From: Tenacibaculum larymnensis | GTDB taxonomy: Bacteria; Bacteroidota; Bacteroidia; Flavobacteriales; Flavobacteriaceae | Length of the DNA stretch: 64,000 bases | Assembly (NCBI RefSeq): GCF_028829235.1 | Contig: NZ_JAIWJY010000011.1 | Coordinates: 1-64,000, forward strand | Direction: 5' to 3' | Shown here: one piece after another, positions 8,666 to 18,008 of the stretch | How positions within the stretch are numbered: the first letter of the stretch is position 1 | Layout: the number at the start of each line of letters is the position of its first letter | Position numbers and translations under genes: made by a program | Notes under the pieces: model-generated | Told to the model about the DNA's origin: nothing | What the model saw: only the letters and a program-made list of their open reading frames with translations | Databases searched by the model: none

Positions 8666-9385
8666 ATGCTACCACTACTAAAAAAAGAATTTAACTCATT
8701 TTTTGCCTCTCCCATTGCCTATTTGGTTATTGGAGTGTTTTTACTTGTAAATGGCTTATTTTTATGGGTATTTAAAGATAATTTCAATATTTTAAATGCA
8801 GGGTTTGCCGATTTGAATAGCTTTTTTTATTTAGCTCCATGGTTGTTTTTATTTCTGATTCCTGCCATAACAATGAAAAGTTTTGCAGATGAGTTTAATA
8901 GTGGAACTATTGAGATTTTAAAAACCAAACCACTTACCGATTGGCAAATTGTGATGGGCAAGTTTTTTGCTGCACTTTTGCTCGTTATAATAGCATTATT
9001 ACCTACGTTAACCTATGCTTATACAGTATATCAATTAGGAAGTCCTGTTGGAAATTTAGATGTAGGTAGTACAATTGGTTCGTATTTAGGATTGTTATTC
9101 TTAGCATCAACCTATACTGCTGTAGGTTTATTTACTTCTACCCTTTCAAATAATCAGATTGTAGCATTTATTGTAAGTGTATTTATCACTTTTGCTTTAT
9201 TTTACGGGTTTGATGCTGTCGGGTCTTCTTTAGGTAACTCAGGATATGCCTTACAACAATTTGGTATTAACGAACACTTTAAAAGTATTAGTCGTGGTGT
9301 AGTAGACACTCGTGATTTAATCTATTTTATCAGTGTTACCTTCTTCTTTTTATTCATCACTAAACAACAGTTAAAAAATGAATAA
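8666..9385 (+). CDS. gldF: Gliding motility ABC transporter permease GldF
   Basis: 239-residue ABC-2 type permease with about six membrane helices. The conserved N-terminus LLKKEFNSFFASPIAYLVIG and the segment SFADEFNSGTIEILKTKPLTDWQIVMGKF are diagnostic of the GldF/NosY branch. GldA, GldF and GldG form an ABC transporter first defined by gliding mutants of Flavobacterium. It overlaps gldG by 8 bp; the ATPase gene gldA is not in the window. Confidence 0.92.
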   Translation: MLPLLKKEFNSFFASPIAYLVIGVFLLVNGLFLWVFKDNFNILNAGFADLNSFFYLAPWLFLFLIPAITMKSFADEFNSGTIEILKTKPLTDWQIVMGKFFAALLLVIIALLPTLTYAYTVYQLGSPVGNLDVGSTIGSYLGLLFLASTYTAVGLFTSTLSNNQIVAFIVSVFITFALFYGFDAVGSSLGNSGYALQQFGINEHFKSISRGVVDTRDLIYFISVTFFFLFITKQQLKNE

Positions 9386-11018
9386 GAAACTACAACACAT
9401 CGCATTAGCACTTATAGGACTGTTAGTTATTAATTATATAGCAAACTCTGTATATAAACGTTTCGACTTAACACAAGACAAGCGATATACCTTATCGGAA
9501 GTAAGTGAAAGTCTTATTGATAAAATTGATGCACCACTAACGATTCACGTATTTTTAGAAGGTGATTTTCCTGCGGAATTTAAGCGTTTACAAATAGAAA
9601 CACGCCAGTTTTTAGAAGAATTACAAGCTAAAAACTCTAACATCCGATTCAGATTTATCAATCCTGATAATATTCGTGAACGTTTGGTAAAAAGAGGAAT
9701 GATGCCTAGCCAGTTAACTGTAGAAGAAGATGGAAAGTTATCTGAAGCTATTATTTTTCCTTGGGCAGAAATTACTTATGGTAAAAAAGTAGAGTTAATT
9801 TCTTTACTTCCTAACTCTATTGCTAAAACGCAAGAGGCACAGCTACAAAATGCTGTTGAAAAATTAGAGTATTCTTTTGCTAATGCATTGCATAATGTTA
9901 CTTTAAAAGAAAGACAGAAAATAGCGGTATTAGCTGGTAATGGCGAGCTTCAAGATATTTATCAATATAGTTTATTAAGTGAGGTTGGTAAAAAGTACCG
10001 TTTAGCTAAGTTTACATTAGATAGTGTTGCTAATAATCCGCAAAAAACATTGAAAGATTTACGTAACTACGATTTAGCAATTATAGCAAAACCCACTGAA
10101 CGCTTTACTGAAGAAGAAAAGTTTACCGTTGATCAGTTTATAGCAAATGGCGGTAAAAGTTTATGGATGCTAGATAATAACTATGCGGATACTGATAGTT
10201 TATACAATGAAGGGAAAATGTTAGCATTTCCTCGTGATTTGAATTTAACTGATTTATTGTTTGGATATCAAGTTCGTGTAAATAATAAACTAATTCAAGA
10301 TTTATACTCGGCTAAAATCCCACTAGCTACGGGAAACGTAGGAAACCAAACACAATTTCAACATTTAAACTGGTTTTATCATCCGTTAGTTAATGGAAAT
10401 CCGAACCATCCGATTACCAAAAATGTAGCACCTGTTCGTTTTCGTTTTGCTACTCAAATAGATACTTTAAAAGGAAACTTAAAAAAGACTCCGTTATTAG
10501 TAACTTCCGTGCTTACCAAACAAACAGGAACTCCTAATTTTATTGAGTTACAAAGTATTGCGAAAGAACCTAAAGAAAATGAGTTTGCTTCAGGTCCACA
10601 ATTATTGGCTGTTCTTTTAGAAGGTAATATTCCTTCTGCATATAAAAACAGAATAAAACCTTTTGATACTCCTGATTTTAAAGCTGAGAGCACAAACAAT
10701 AAAATGATTGTAATTGCTGATGGTGATGTAGGTAGAAATCAGACTTTAAAAGGAAAACCACACGATTTGTCCATAGATAAATGGACGGGAGAACAGTTTG
10801 GAAATAAAGAATTTTTAATCAATGCTATTGATTATTTATTAGATGATTCTGGATTGATTCAACTGCGTAATAAAACTATTCAAATTAACTTATTGGATAA
10901 GCAACGTGCTTTTGCTGAAAAACTTTTTTGGCAATTTATCAATATTGGTGTGCCATTAGTTTTATTAGCACTCTTCGGTTTTGGCTTTAATTACTGGAGG
11001 AAGAAGAAATATCAATAA
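9378..11018 (+). CDS. gldG: Gliding motility-associated ABC transporter substrate-binding protein GldG
   Basis: 546 residues with an N-terminal membrane helix (about 8-24), then the characteristic RFDLTQDKRYTLSEVSESL segment, a large extracytoplasmic region of the ABC_transp_aux/GldG type, and a second membrane helix near 518-540 followed by the basic tail YWRKKKYQ. It pairs with GldF, from which it is read with an 8-bp overlap. It is the last gene of the plus-strand run. The 80 bp to the convergent SDR gene shows no clear hairpin terminator. Confidence 0.92.
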   Translation: MNKKLQHIALALIGLLVINYIANSVYKRFDLTQDKRYTLSEVSESLIDKIDAPLTIHVFLEGDFPAEFKRLQIETRQFLEELQAKNSNIRFRFINPDNIRERLVKRGMMPSQLTVEEDGKLSEAIIFPWAEITYGKKVELISLLPNSIAKTQEAQLQNAVEKLEYSFANALHNVTLKERQKIAVLAGNGELQDIYQYSLLSEVGKKYRLAKFTLDSVANNPQKTLKDLRNYDLAIIAKPTERFTEEEKFTVDQFIANGGKSLWMLDNNYADTDSLYNEGKMLAFPRDLNLTDLLFGYQVRVNNKLIQDLYSAKIPLATGNVGNQTQFQHLNWFYHPLVNGNPNHPITKNVAPVRFRFATQIDTLKGNLKKTPLLVTSVLTKQTGTPNFIELQSIAKEPKENEFASGPQLLAVLLEGNIPSAYKNRIKPFDTPDFKAESTNNKMIVIADGDVGRNQTLKGKPHDLSIDKWTGEQFGNKEFLINAIDYLLDDSGLIQLRNKTIQINLLDKQRAFAEKLFWQFINIGVPLVLLALFGFGFNYWRKKKYQ

Positions 11019-11099
11019 GTGGTTAGTGGTTAAGTTATTTTTTAAATACGTGTAAGAGAAGAAAAAATTAATAATACATACTACTCACTTTTGACTAAG

Positions 11100-11858
11100 C
11101 TATATACGTAACAAATCATCGTATATAAATTGATACTTCAATTCATTTTGAAGTTTCTTACTGCTAATTATTTTATATTCCAATGGTTTTGAATCATCAA
11201 ACTCTGGAATAGGTTTTCCTAGAGTTTTTCTAGCATTTATATAGAAATCTTCTCTGGTTGGGTGATCGTTTGTACAGGCATTAAAAACTTCACCAAAAAC
11301 ATTCTGTTCAATTATTTGTTCTATAATAGCAATACAGTCTTCTCTATGTATCATATTTACATAGCCTTTTGGATGCGGTATTTTTCTATCAGCAAACCAA
11401 TTCCCTGGTTGTCTTTTTCCTCCAAATAATCCAGCAAAACGAATTATGGTTGTTTGAAAGTTATTGTTGTTTCTAAATAAGTTTTCTATTTCTACTAGCG
11501 GAAAATCTACAGTTTCATCTTCTTCAGTCATTTCCTTATTTAAACTAGGGTACACCGAAGTAGAGCTAATAAAAATTACTTTAGCTGTGTTTGATTTTTC
11601 TATAGAAGAAATCAACCTTTTAAAGTTTTCTATCTCTTTGGAAGTGATGGCTATGATTAGAACATCTGCATCTAAGAATTCTGATGAAATATGTTCGTCA
11701 GAAACATTAACTAGGTAAGGTTTAATTTCAACTGATTTTAATTCTTGAAGTTTATCTTTAGATGTTGTTGAACCTTTTACTTTATATCCCTTCCTTGTAA
11801 AATATATTCCTAGTTCTTTGCCTAACCATCCACAACCTAAAATACTAACATTTTTCAT
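11100..11858 (-). CDS. NAD(P)-dependent epimerase/SDR-type protein (YeeZ-like)
   Basis: 252 residues of the extended short-chain dehydrogenase family. The nucleotide-binding loop GCGWLGKELG (8-17) begins the Rossmann fold, and VIFISSTSVYPS corresponds to the catalytic Ser region. The GxxGxxG spacing GCGWLG and the shortened substrate domain resemble E. coli YeeZ-type proteins. No specific substrate can be given. It overlaps the aquaporin gene by 14 bp and ends the DinB-aquaporin-SDR operon. Confidence 0.8.
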   Translation of the reverse strand: MKNVSILGCGWLGKELGIYFTRKGYKVKGSTTSKDKLQELKSVEIKPYLVNVSDEHISSEFLDADVLIIAITSKEIENFKRLISSIEKSNTAKVIFISSTSVYPSLNKEMTEEDETVDFPLVEIENLFRNNNNFQTTIIRFAGLFGGKRQPGNWFADRKIPHPKGYVNMIHREDCIAIIEQIIEQNVFGEVFNACTNDHPTREDFYINARKTLGKPIPEFDDSKPLEYKIISSKKLQNELKYQFIYDDLLRI

Positions 11859-12510
11859 TACAACAATTATCGTCTTTTACTATTTTACACGAAACCACCG
11901 CTAATAAAGCTCCTATAATTGGTGCTAATATATACAACCATAAATGCTCTAAGTGACCTGAAACTAGCGCTGGTGCAATGGAACGTGCAGGATTCATAGA
12001 AGCTTTGGTTATAGGTCCTGCAAACATGGCTTCTAATAACACTACACCCCCAATGGCGATACCTGCCATTACTCCTACTTCTTTACTTCCTGTAGATACA
12101 TTGATAATAGTAAGCATTAAAAAGAAGGTTAATAACAATTCTAAAATAAAAGCTCTCCAAGGTACTACCGTTGGTAATGTAGCTCCGTAAAATTCACTTG
12201 TAGGAAATAATACCCAAAGCATAACACTAGCCAACAAAGCTCCTACTAATTGAGCTATGATATATTTAGGCACCTCTTTCCATGAAAATCTTTTAGCATA
12301 AGCAAAAGCAATTGTGACTGCAGGATTAAAATGTGCTCCAGAAATTTCTCCAAAGGCATAAATCATTGCCATCACTATCAATCCCCAAGTAATTGCAACC
12401 CCAATATGCGTCAAATCTGCTCCGTTGGTTATTTCATTTACCGTCATTGCCCCTGTTCCACAGAAAATTAAAGCAAAAGTCCCTATACTTTCAGCTATAT
12501 ATTTTTTCAT
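11845..12510 (-). CDS. Aquaporin (MIP family channel) with Cys-rich tail
   Basis: 221 residues with six membrane helices and both channel NPA motifs, HFNPAVT (Asn62) and SMNPARSIAP (Asn173, with selectivity-filter Arg176). Ser after NPAR, where glycerol facilitators have Asp, points to a water channel. The C-terminal tail SCKIVKDDNCCNEKC has four Cys in 15 residues, which is unusual for aquaporins and may bind metal or form disulphides (inference). Its start lies 1 bp after the DinB stop codon, and its 3' end overlaps the SDR gene. Confidence 0.9.
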   Translation of the reverse strand: MKKYIAESIGTFALIFCGTGAMTVNEITNGADLTHIGVAITWGLIVMAMIYAFGEISGAHFNPAVTIAFAYAKRFSWKEVPKYIIAQLVGALLASVMLWVLFPTSEFYGATLPTVVPWRAFILELLLTFFLMLTIINVSTGSKEVGVMAGIAIGGVVLLEAMFAGPITKASMNPARSIAPALVSGHLEHLWLYILAPIIGALLAVVSCKIVKDDNCCNEKC

Positions 12511-12511
12511 T

Positions 12512-13015
12512 TTATAAGTTTCTATCTACTAATTTTTCTTTGAATAATTCTACTTGTCTTCTATGTCTTAATATATGTACAATAGCATGTTCAAATAATT
12601 GTTCTACATCATATTTCTGCCCCCACCTTACGTGAACCTTTTTATTTGGATCTAATTCTTCTAATTTAATATTAGGATAATCGTTGAAGAGTTGCTCATT
12701 ATAAGCAAACATTGTATCTAATGCTTTATTATACTCCGAAACAGAGTTTAGTTGCTCTTTTTCTTTATAAACTATATCTTCTCCTAACCACTTTCTTATT
12801 TCAATAACATAGGTATATCCTGCCCTAACAACATGTGTCAGTATTGTTTGAATTGACTTACAATCTTCATCTTTAGTCTCACTATCAACTATTTGAATCA
12901 ATTCTTTTGAAGTAACATCTTTAATTACCTCCTTAAACTCTTCTATTGACTTTTCATACTCATCTAACAAAGCTCCAATAGCTCCATTTTTTCTATATAT
13001 TCTTTTTCTTATCAT
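12512..13015 (-). CDS. DinB family protein (four-helix-bundle putative metalloenzyme)
   Basis: 167 residues with the DinB/YfiT-like four-helix bundle. Candidate metal ligands are the His in IQTILTHVVRAG and the two His in HAIVHILRHRRQVELF, the standard three-His arrangement. Members include thiol-dependent transferases and many uncharacterised proteins. It is the first gene of an operon with the aquaporin (1 bp gap) and SDR genes, divergent from the DUF2911 gene. Confidence 0.85.
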   Translation of the reverse strand: MIRKRIYRKNGAIGALLDEYEKSIEEFKEVIKDVTSKELIQIVDSETKDEDCKSIQTILTHVVRAGYTYVIEIRKWLGEDIVYKEKEQLNSVSEYNKALDTMFAYNEQLFNDYPNIKLEELDPNKKVHVRWGQKYDVEQLFEHAIVHILRHRRQVELFKEKLVDRNL

Positions 13016-13135
13016 TCTTTCTTTAATTGCAAATATCTATTAAAACAAGACTACGGTATTTTAAGTTTTTGTTAACATTAATCCGAGGAATTCCTTGTAA
13101 TTTTAACAAAACTAATTTAAAACAAATCAATCAAC

Positions 13136-13978
13136 ATGAAAAAAATACTTTTAAGCTTGTTTGTTGTTGCTTTATCAACAAATATCAATGCACAATTAAA
13201 AACCCCTGCCCCTAGTCCTGCAGCTAAATTAGAGCAAACTGTAGGTTTAACAGATGTATCAGTTGAATATTCTCGTCCAAGTATGAAAGGGAGAACTATT
13301 TTTGGAGATTTAGTTCCTTACGGAAAAGTATGGAGAACTGGTGCTAACGCAAATACCAAAGTTACTTTTAGCGACGATGTTACTATTGATGGTAAAACCT
13401 TAAAAAAAGGAACGTACGCTTTATATACTAAACCAGGAAAAGATTCTTGGGAAGTATTATTTTATTCTGATGCTAACAACTGGGGAACTCCTCAAAAATG
13501 GGATGACTCTAAAGTAGCTGTATCTACTACTGCTAAAGTTGAAGCTATGCCTGTGAAAATTGAAACGTTTACAATGTCTATTGACGATTTAACAAACGAT
13601 TCTGCTGTATTAGGAATTTTATGGGAAAATGCTTACGTAGGTGTAAAGTTTAATACTCCTACTGATAAGGCTGTAGAAAAAAGCATTGCACAAGTAATGG
13701 GTGGACCTTCTGCCAATGATTATTTTTCTTCTGCTGTGTATTACTTACAAGAAGGAAAAGACATTAACAAAGCTAAAAATTGGATTAACAAAGCAGTTGA
13801 TATGACTAAAGATCAACCTCGTTTTTGGTACTTACGTCAACAATCTTTAATCTTAGCTAAAGCTGGTGATAAAAAAGGTGCTGTTAAAGCAGCTAAAGCT
13901 TCATTAGCAGGTGCAAAGGAGGCAGGAAATGCTGACTATGTAAAAATGAATAAAGAGTTTATTGCTAAAATGAAATAA
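13136..13978 (+). CDS. DUF2911 secreted protein
   Basis: 280 residues beginning with a signal peptide (MKKILLSLFVVALSTNINAQ). The body carries the DUF2911 signature: VEYSRPSMKGRTIFGDLVPY, then GKVWRTGANANTKVTF and LKKGTYALYTKPG. The C-terminal 90 residues are helical and contain a degenerate tetratricopeptide pair (about 195-270). The family is abundant in Bacteroidota and its role is unknown. It is monocistronic with a strong terminator. Confidence 0.88.
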   Translation: MKKILLSLFVVALSTNINAQLKTPAPSPAAKLEQTVGLTDVSVEYSRPSMKGRTIFGDLVPYGKVWRTGANANTKVTFSDDVTIDGKTLKKGTYALYTKPGKDSWEVLFYSDANNWGTPQKWDDSKVAVSTTAKVEAMPVKIETFTMSIDDLTNDSAVLGILWENAYVGVKFNTPTDKAVEKSIAQVMGGPSANDYFSSAVYYLQEGKDINKAKNWINKAVDMTKDQPRFWYLRQQSLILAKAGDKKGAVKAAKASLAGAKEAGNADYVKMNKEFIAKMK

Positions 13979-14003
13979 TTTTAGCATACAATGTCTTCAT
14001 AAA

Positions 14004-14029
14004 AAACTCGCTCTTCGCGAGTTTTTTTT
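14004..14029 (+). terminator. Terminator of the DUF2911 gene
   Basis: AAACTCGC and GCGAGTTT form an 8-bp stem around TCTTC, followed by seven T residues. Confidence 0.85.
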
Positions 14030-14048
14030 CTTAAAAATAAATCATAAT

Positions 14049-15137
14049 ATGAAAACCAACTCAAATACACCCTTACTATTTTCTTGTGGTGCCACAATGA
14101 AAAATAAATTCATGCTTGCACCAATGACCAATACACAAAGTTTTGAAAACGGGCAACTTTCTGATGAGGAGTTTCATTGGCTAACAATGAGAGCTGAAGG
14201 ACAATTTGGAATGGTAATGACGTGTGCTTCTCATGTACAAGAAAACGGTAAAGGTTTCCCAGGACAATTAGGTATTTTTTCTGACGAACAAATTCCAGGA
14301 CATACTAAACTCGCAAAAAGTATTAAGTCTTATGGTAGCTTAGCCGTAATTCAATTACACCACGCAGGTATGCGATCACCATCAGAATTGATTGATGGTC
14401 TACCTGTTTGTCCTTCAAAAAACGAAAAACACAATGCTCGTGAATTATCATTAGATGAAATTTATGAACTTAAAAACAATTTTGTTAAAGCAGCTAATAG
14501 AGCTAAAAAATGTGGTTATGATGGTGTTGAAGTCCATGGAGCTCACGGATATATTTTAACTCAATTTTTAAGTAGTGAAATTAACAAAAGAACCGATCAA
14601 TATGGTGGAAGTTTAGTCAATAGATCGCGCCTTTTATTTGAGATTATTAATGAGATAAGAAGTACCTGCGGTGCTGATTTTTTAATAGGGGTTCGACTTT
14701 CTCCTGAAAGATTTGGTATGGATATTCTTGAAATAAAGGAAATATGTAAACGGTTAGTAACTGAAAATAAAATAGACTTTATTGATCTCTCTCTATGGGA
14801 TGTTTTTAAATATCCTGAACAAAAAGATTTTCAAAATAAAACCTTGTTAGAACATTTTACTGAATTAGATTACAAAAATGTTCTTGTAACCGTTGCTGGA
14901 AAAATTAATAGCGGTGAAGATGTTACTAAAATATTAAATACTGGGATTGATTTTGTTTGCATCGGACGATCTGGAATTTTACACCATGACTTTCCTCTAC
15001 AAGTTATTAAAGACTCCTCTTTTAAAAGCATTGAAACACCTGTTTCAAAAGACTACTTAATTAATGAAGGATTAAGTGATACGTTTATAAATTATATGCG
15101 TAGGTGGCCTAACTTTGTTAAAGACGAAGCTTCTTAA
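14049..15137 (+). CDS. NADH:flavin oxidoreductase (Old Yellow Enzyme family)
   Basis: 362 residues forming a FMN-dependent TIM barrel. Visible motifs are FMLAPMTN near the N-terminus, VIQLHHAGMRS, the active-site segment GVEVHGAHGYILTQFLS and the signature NKRTDQYGGSLVNRSRL. These enzymes reduce activated alkenes such as enones or nitro compounds with NAD(P)H. No iron-sulphur or extra flavin domain is present, so it is the short single-domain form. It stands alone between DUF2911 and a small membrane protein. The physiological substrate is unknown. Confidence 0.88.
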   Translation: MKTNSNTPLLFSCGATMKNKFMLAPMTNTQSFENGQLSDEEFHWLTMRAEGQFGMVMTCASHVQENGKGFPGQLGIFSDEQIPGHTKLAKSIKSYGSLAVIQLHHAGMRSPSELIDGLPVCPSKNEKHNARELSLDEIYELKNNFVKAANRAKKCGYDGVEVHGAHGYILTQFLSSEINKRTDQYGGSLVNRSRLLFEIINEIRSTCGADFLIGVRLSPERFGMDILEIKEICKRLVTENKIDFIDLSLWDVFKYPEQKDFQNKTLLEHFTELDYKNVLVTVAGKINSGEDVTKILNTGIDFVCIGRSGILHHDFPLQVIKDSSFKSIETPVSKDYLINEGLSDTFINYMRRWPNFVKDEAS

Positions 15138-15227
15138 AAAGACTTTATTAATTTTTAAAATTTATTTGAGTTTTTATGTAACAAATTACATTGTTTCTCT
15201 ACTAATACAGTATAAAACAGTTTTACT

Positions 15228-15419
15228 ATGAAAAATTTATATCGTAAAAAACCTTTGATGTTATTATCAATAGGGATTTTAACCATTGCCGCTTCTCAAA
15301 TACTTACTCATTATTTAAAAGTATCAGACTTAATGCAAGGTTTAAGTTTTGGTGTGGGAATCGGTTTACTAATTACAGCTATTGTGTTTAGGAATAAAAC
15401 ATTGGTAAAGGCTAGTTAA
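15228..15419 (+). CDS. Small membrane protein, unknown function
   Basis: A 63-residue protein with two predicted membrane helices (LMLLSIGILTIAASQIL and GLSFGVGIGLLITAIVF) separated by a short polar turn, and positive ends. No family recognised. It has a normal ATG start 90 bp after the oxidoreductase and a strong terminator 12 bp past its stop, which together support a real gene. Confidence 0.65.
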   Translation: MKNLYRKKPLMLLSIGILTIAASQILTHYLKVSDLMQGLSFGVGIGLLITAIVFRNKTLVKAS

Positions 15420-15428
15420 AATCTTAAA

Positions 15429-15460
15429 AATAAAAGACTGTTAAAAAACAGTCTTTTATT
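15429..15460. terminator. Bidirectional terminator between convergent genes
   Basis: AAAAGACTGTT (15432-15442) pairs with AACAGTCTTTT (15447-15457). It serves the plus-strand 63-residue gene and overlaps the stop codon of the convergent deacylase gene. Confidence 0.8.
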
Positions 15461-16424
15461 TTATAATTCCTAGATGAATTATACGTCCACCCGATTGATT
15501 TACAGGGTTTACACTCTTCCCTACTACAATTCCTCTTTCTGGAGCGTAATATTTCTTAATTCTATTACCAAACACATCTCGTAGTGTGGCAATATGGTCT
15601 CCTTCTTCTACAATATCTCTTAAATCAACATGAACAGTGAGTAAGCCTCCTTCTTGTGTATATAACCAATAGGATTTTTCACAAACTACTGTATTTCTCT
15701 TAGAGGTTTCATATTCATCATCAGTAATTCCTAAATATGCTAATACATTGTGTACTCCTGCTACTCCGCTTTTAATAATTTTCTTTTGAAAACTATGCGG
15801 ATTACCTACTTCAATAGTAATAGACGGAATTCCTAATTCTTCAGCTGCTCCTCTTAAAGTACCATCTGACGGAGGTGTATGTACTATAATTTCAGCATCT
15901 TGTAATAAGGCTAGTTTTTTAGTTACTTTATTATTCATATCACTTCTAATGTAAAATGAATTCACTCTACCAAAACTAGCTGTATGTAAATCCAATAAAT
16001 AATCGAATTTCTTTACTACCAAATTCAAAAAACGATTGGCATATACTTCACTTGTATTTCCATTATCTTTTCCTGGCATAATTCTGTTAATATCAACTCC
16101 ATCACTAAAAACTCTTGTTCCTCGAACAAATGAAGGTACATTAACCACTGGAATTCCTACGATTGTTCCTTTTAAATTTTCTGTATCTAAATCTTTAAAC
16201 AATCGCTGGATAACTGATATTCCGTTCAATTCATTTCCATGAACCGCTGCTGTAAGCCCTAATACTATACCGTCTTCTTTTCCTCTAGCAACTATAACAG
16301 GAATACATGTAGGTATTCCCATTGCATTGGAAGTAACCTTTAACCAATAGTTTTTTATAGAGTTTTTAGGAGTTTGATTTACATCAAACTCTGTAATATA
16401 TTCAATTTGGTGTCCCATATTCAT
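15456..16424 (-). CDS. Succinylglutamate desuccinylase/aspartoacylase family zinc hydrolase
   Basis: 322 residues of the M14-like AstE/AspA family. The zinc ligands are in GLTAAVHGNELNG (His and Glu of HxxE), with the third His in LLDLHTASFGR; the general base Glu lies in ITIEVGNPHSF. Members remove acyl groups from amino acids or cut small amide-linked products. The C-terminal about 100 residues form a barrel-sandwich-like domain (DLRDIVEEGDHIATLRDVFG). The start lies 4 bp after the ATP-grasp gene, so the two are translationally coupled and probably act on the same compound. Confidence 0.85.
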   Translation of the reverse strand: MNMGHQIEYITEFDVNQTPKNSIKNYWLKVTSNAMGIPTCIPVIVARGKEDGIVLGLTAAVHGNELNGISVIQRLFKDLDTENLKGTIVGIPVVNVPSFVRGTRVFSDGVDINRIMPGKDNGNTSEVYANRFLNLVVKKFDYLLDLHTASFGRVNSFYIRSDMNNKVTKKLALLQDAEIIVHTPPSDGTLRGAAEELGIPSITIEVGNPHSFQKKIIKSGVAGVHNVLAYLGITDDEYETSKRNTVVCEKSYWLYTQEGGLLTVHVDLRDIVEEGDHIATLRDVFGNRIKKYYAPERGIVVGKSVNPVNQSGGRIIHLGIIK

Positions 16425-16428
16425 ACAT

Positions 16429-17862
16429 TTAATATAGTTCGTTTAACAGCGTACTATCGTTGTTTAATGAAGTAAATAGTTTCTTTTTAAACTTTTTATT
16501 TGAGTTTATTAAGCTAATACACATTTTATCGATAGCAATGGTGGAAAGTACTGTTTGTATAAAAGTTTCTATTAAATCATCTATTCCTAAACCTAGTTTG
16601 TTATAATCTCTTCTATCCATTATTAACAAACGATTAGTGTCAGATGTCCATTCATTTTCCCCTAACTTAACTGATAAATTGGTTCCTAACATTTGCCAAG
16701 AATCTTTACTACTTTCTAAATCGTTTACCAAAGGTAACAATGCTCTTCTCGAATACATACACAATGGTTTTATTCCATCTTTAGTACTACTAATCATCAT
16801 GCGAATGTCAGACACAAACGTTTCTCCTTTAGCATTTGGCATTGTACCAACATGGTAATATTTCCCTTTGGTACTAACTGAACTCCAATTATAATTACCT
16901 ATTAAACTTTGTACTATAAAACGTTCATACTCGATTTCTAACTTCATAAACTCTTCTAGTTCTTGTTCATTAACAATCGTATAAACCCCTTGTCCTGCAT
17001 TGCTATAAGGTATCTTTACAACAGCTTGTCCACCCATTTTTTTCACCCATAACGGTATTTCATTCTTGCTTACATCCCAAATAGTATCTGGTATGTTTAT
17101 TTTCATTCCGTATTCTTCTAACTCGGTATTGTAAATATCATATGCTTTGGCTGCGACCATTTTATTTCTTCCACCAGCTAAACAGGTAATGATCGGGTTT
17201 AAAATTTTTGTTTTACTATTAATAGGAAATCTATTCCATGGTTTTTGAGTTACATATCTAAAAATACCTCGCAACGGAATCCATTCTTCATCTTGTTTAA
17301 GGTAGAAAATTTCATTTTCTATCTTTATATGACTGTTATCTTTGTTTGAATAATATGGTACTAGAAAAACATCTTCTTTAAAAACATCTGCTATAACTGC
17401 TGCATAACCTGATGTTTCCATATAATTTTTATCGTAAAGTACTGCTAACCTACCATCTTTAACAAGTTTTCGTTTTTTCTCTAAAATAGGCTTAAAAGTT
17501 CTTTCAATTAATAAGCGATATACTCCGTCTTCTTTATTATCGTCTAGTAATGGCATTGACTTTTGACCTGATGGACATGAGTTGTTCTCAATAATAACCA
17601 TGTTTTTATCTCCATCTGCTGATGTTGAGTTTATCAAATCTGCTCCTCCCCATAAAAAGTACTTACATTCATACGACAAAATTTCTCTAAGCTTATCAGC
17701 ATTTACTTTAGGGTGTAAATGGCAGTACCTAGCAATAATTCTCTCCTTATCAAGATTTAAAAAAAAGTTTACCATTGGATGAATTGTGGCGTTCAATACT
17801 TTAGGGTACCAATGATTCTCGTTATTAAATGTATTAGGTTTTATAAGCTCTATAGTTTTCAT
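16429..17862 (-). CDS. Putative ATP-grasp ligase of unknown substrate
   Basis: 477 residues, no named family recognised. The second half looks like an ATP-grasp enzyme: GGRNKMVAAKAYD, then VVKIPYSNAGQGVYTI (ATP-binding Lys and glycine-rich loop), YERFIVQSLIGNY (hinge) and FVSDIRMMISS (candidate metal-binding Asp/Arg). The N-terminal half has MVIIENNSCPSGQKSM and LAVLYDKNYMETSGYAAVIADVF, resembling the pre-ATP-grasp domain of peptide ligases. Such enzymes join a carboxylate to an amine via acyl phosphate. It is the first gene of a two-gene operon with a zinc deacylase. Assignment as ATP-grasp is my inference from motifs. Confidence 0.6.
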   Translation of the reverse strand: MKTIELIKPNTFNNENHWYPKVLNATIHPMVNFFLNLDKERIIARYCHLHPKVNADKLREILSYECKYFLWGGADLINSTSADGDKNMVIIENNSCPSGQKSMPLLDDNKEDGVYRLLIERTFKPILEKKRKLVKDGRLAVLYDKNYMETSGYAAVIADVFKEDVFLVPYYSNKDNSHIKIENEIFYLKQDEEWIPLRGIFRYVTQKPWNRFPINSKTKILNPIITCLAGGRNKMVAAKAYDIYNTELEEYGMKINIPDTIWDVSKNEIPLWVKKMGGQAVVKIPYSNAGQGVYTIVNEQELEEFMKLEIEYERFIVQSLIGNYNWSSVSTKGKYYHVGTMPNAKGETFVSDIRMMISSTKDGIKPLCMYSRRALLPLVNDLESSKDSWQMLGTNLSVKLGENEWTSDTNRLLIMDRRDYNKLGLGIDDLIETFIQTVLSTIAIDKMCISLINSNKKFKKKLFTSLNNDSTLLNELY

Positions 17863-18008
17863 TATTCGTTTTTATAAATTTATTATCTCTTATAAATGAT
17901 TATTTCTACATAATTAAAAATAATAAAAAAATAAACCTCCTAACCTTTGTTCGCATTAAATTATAAACATATTTTCAATTGAATTTTACTAATTCCTTCT
18001 ATGTCTTC

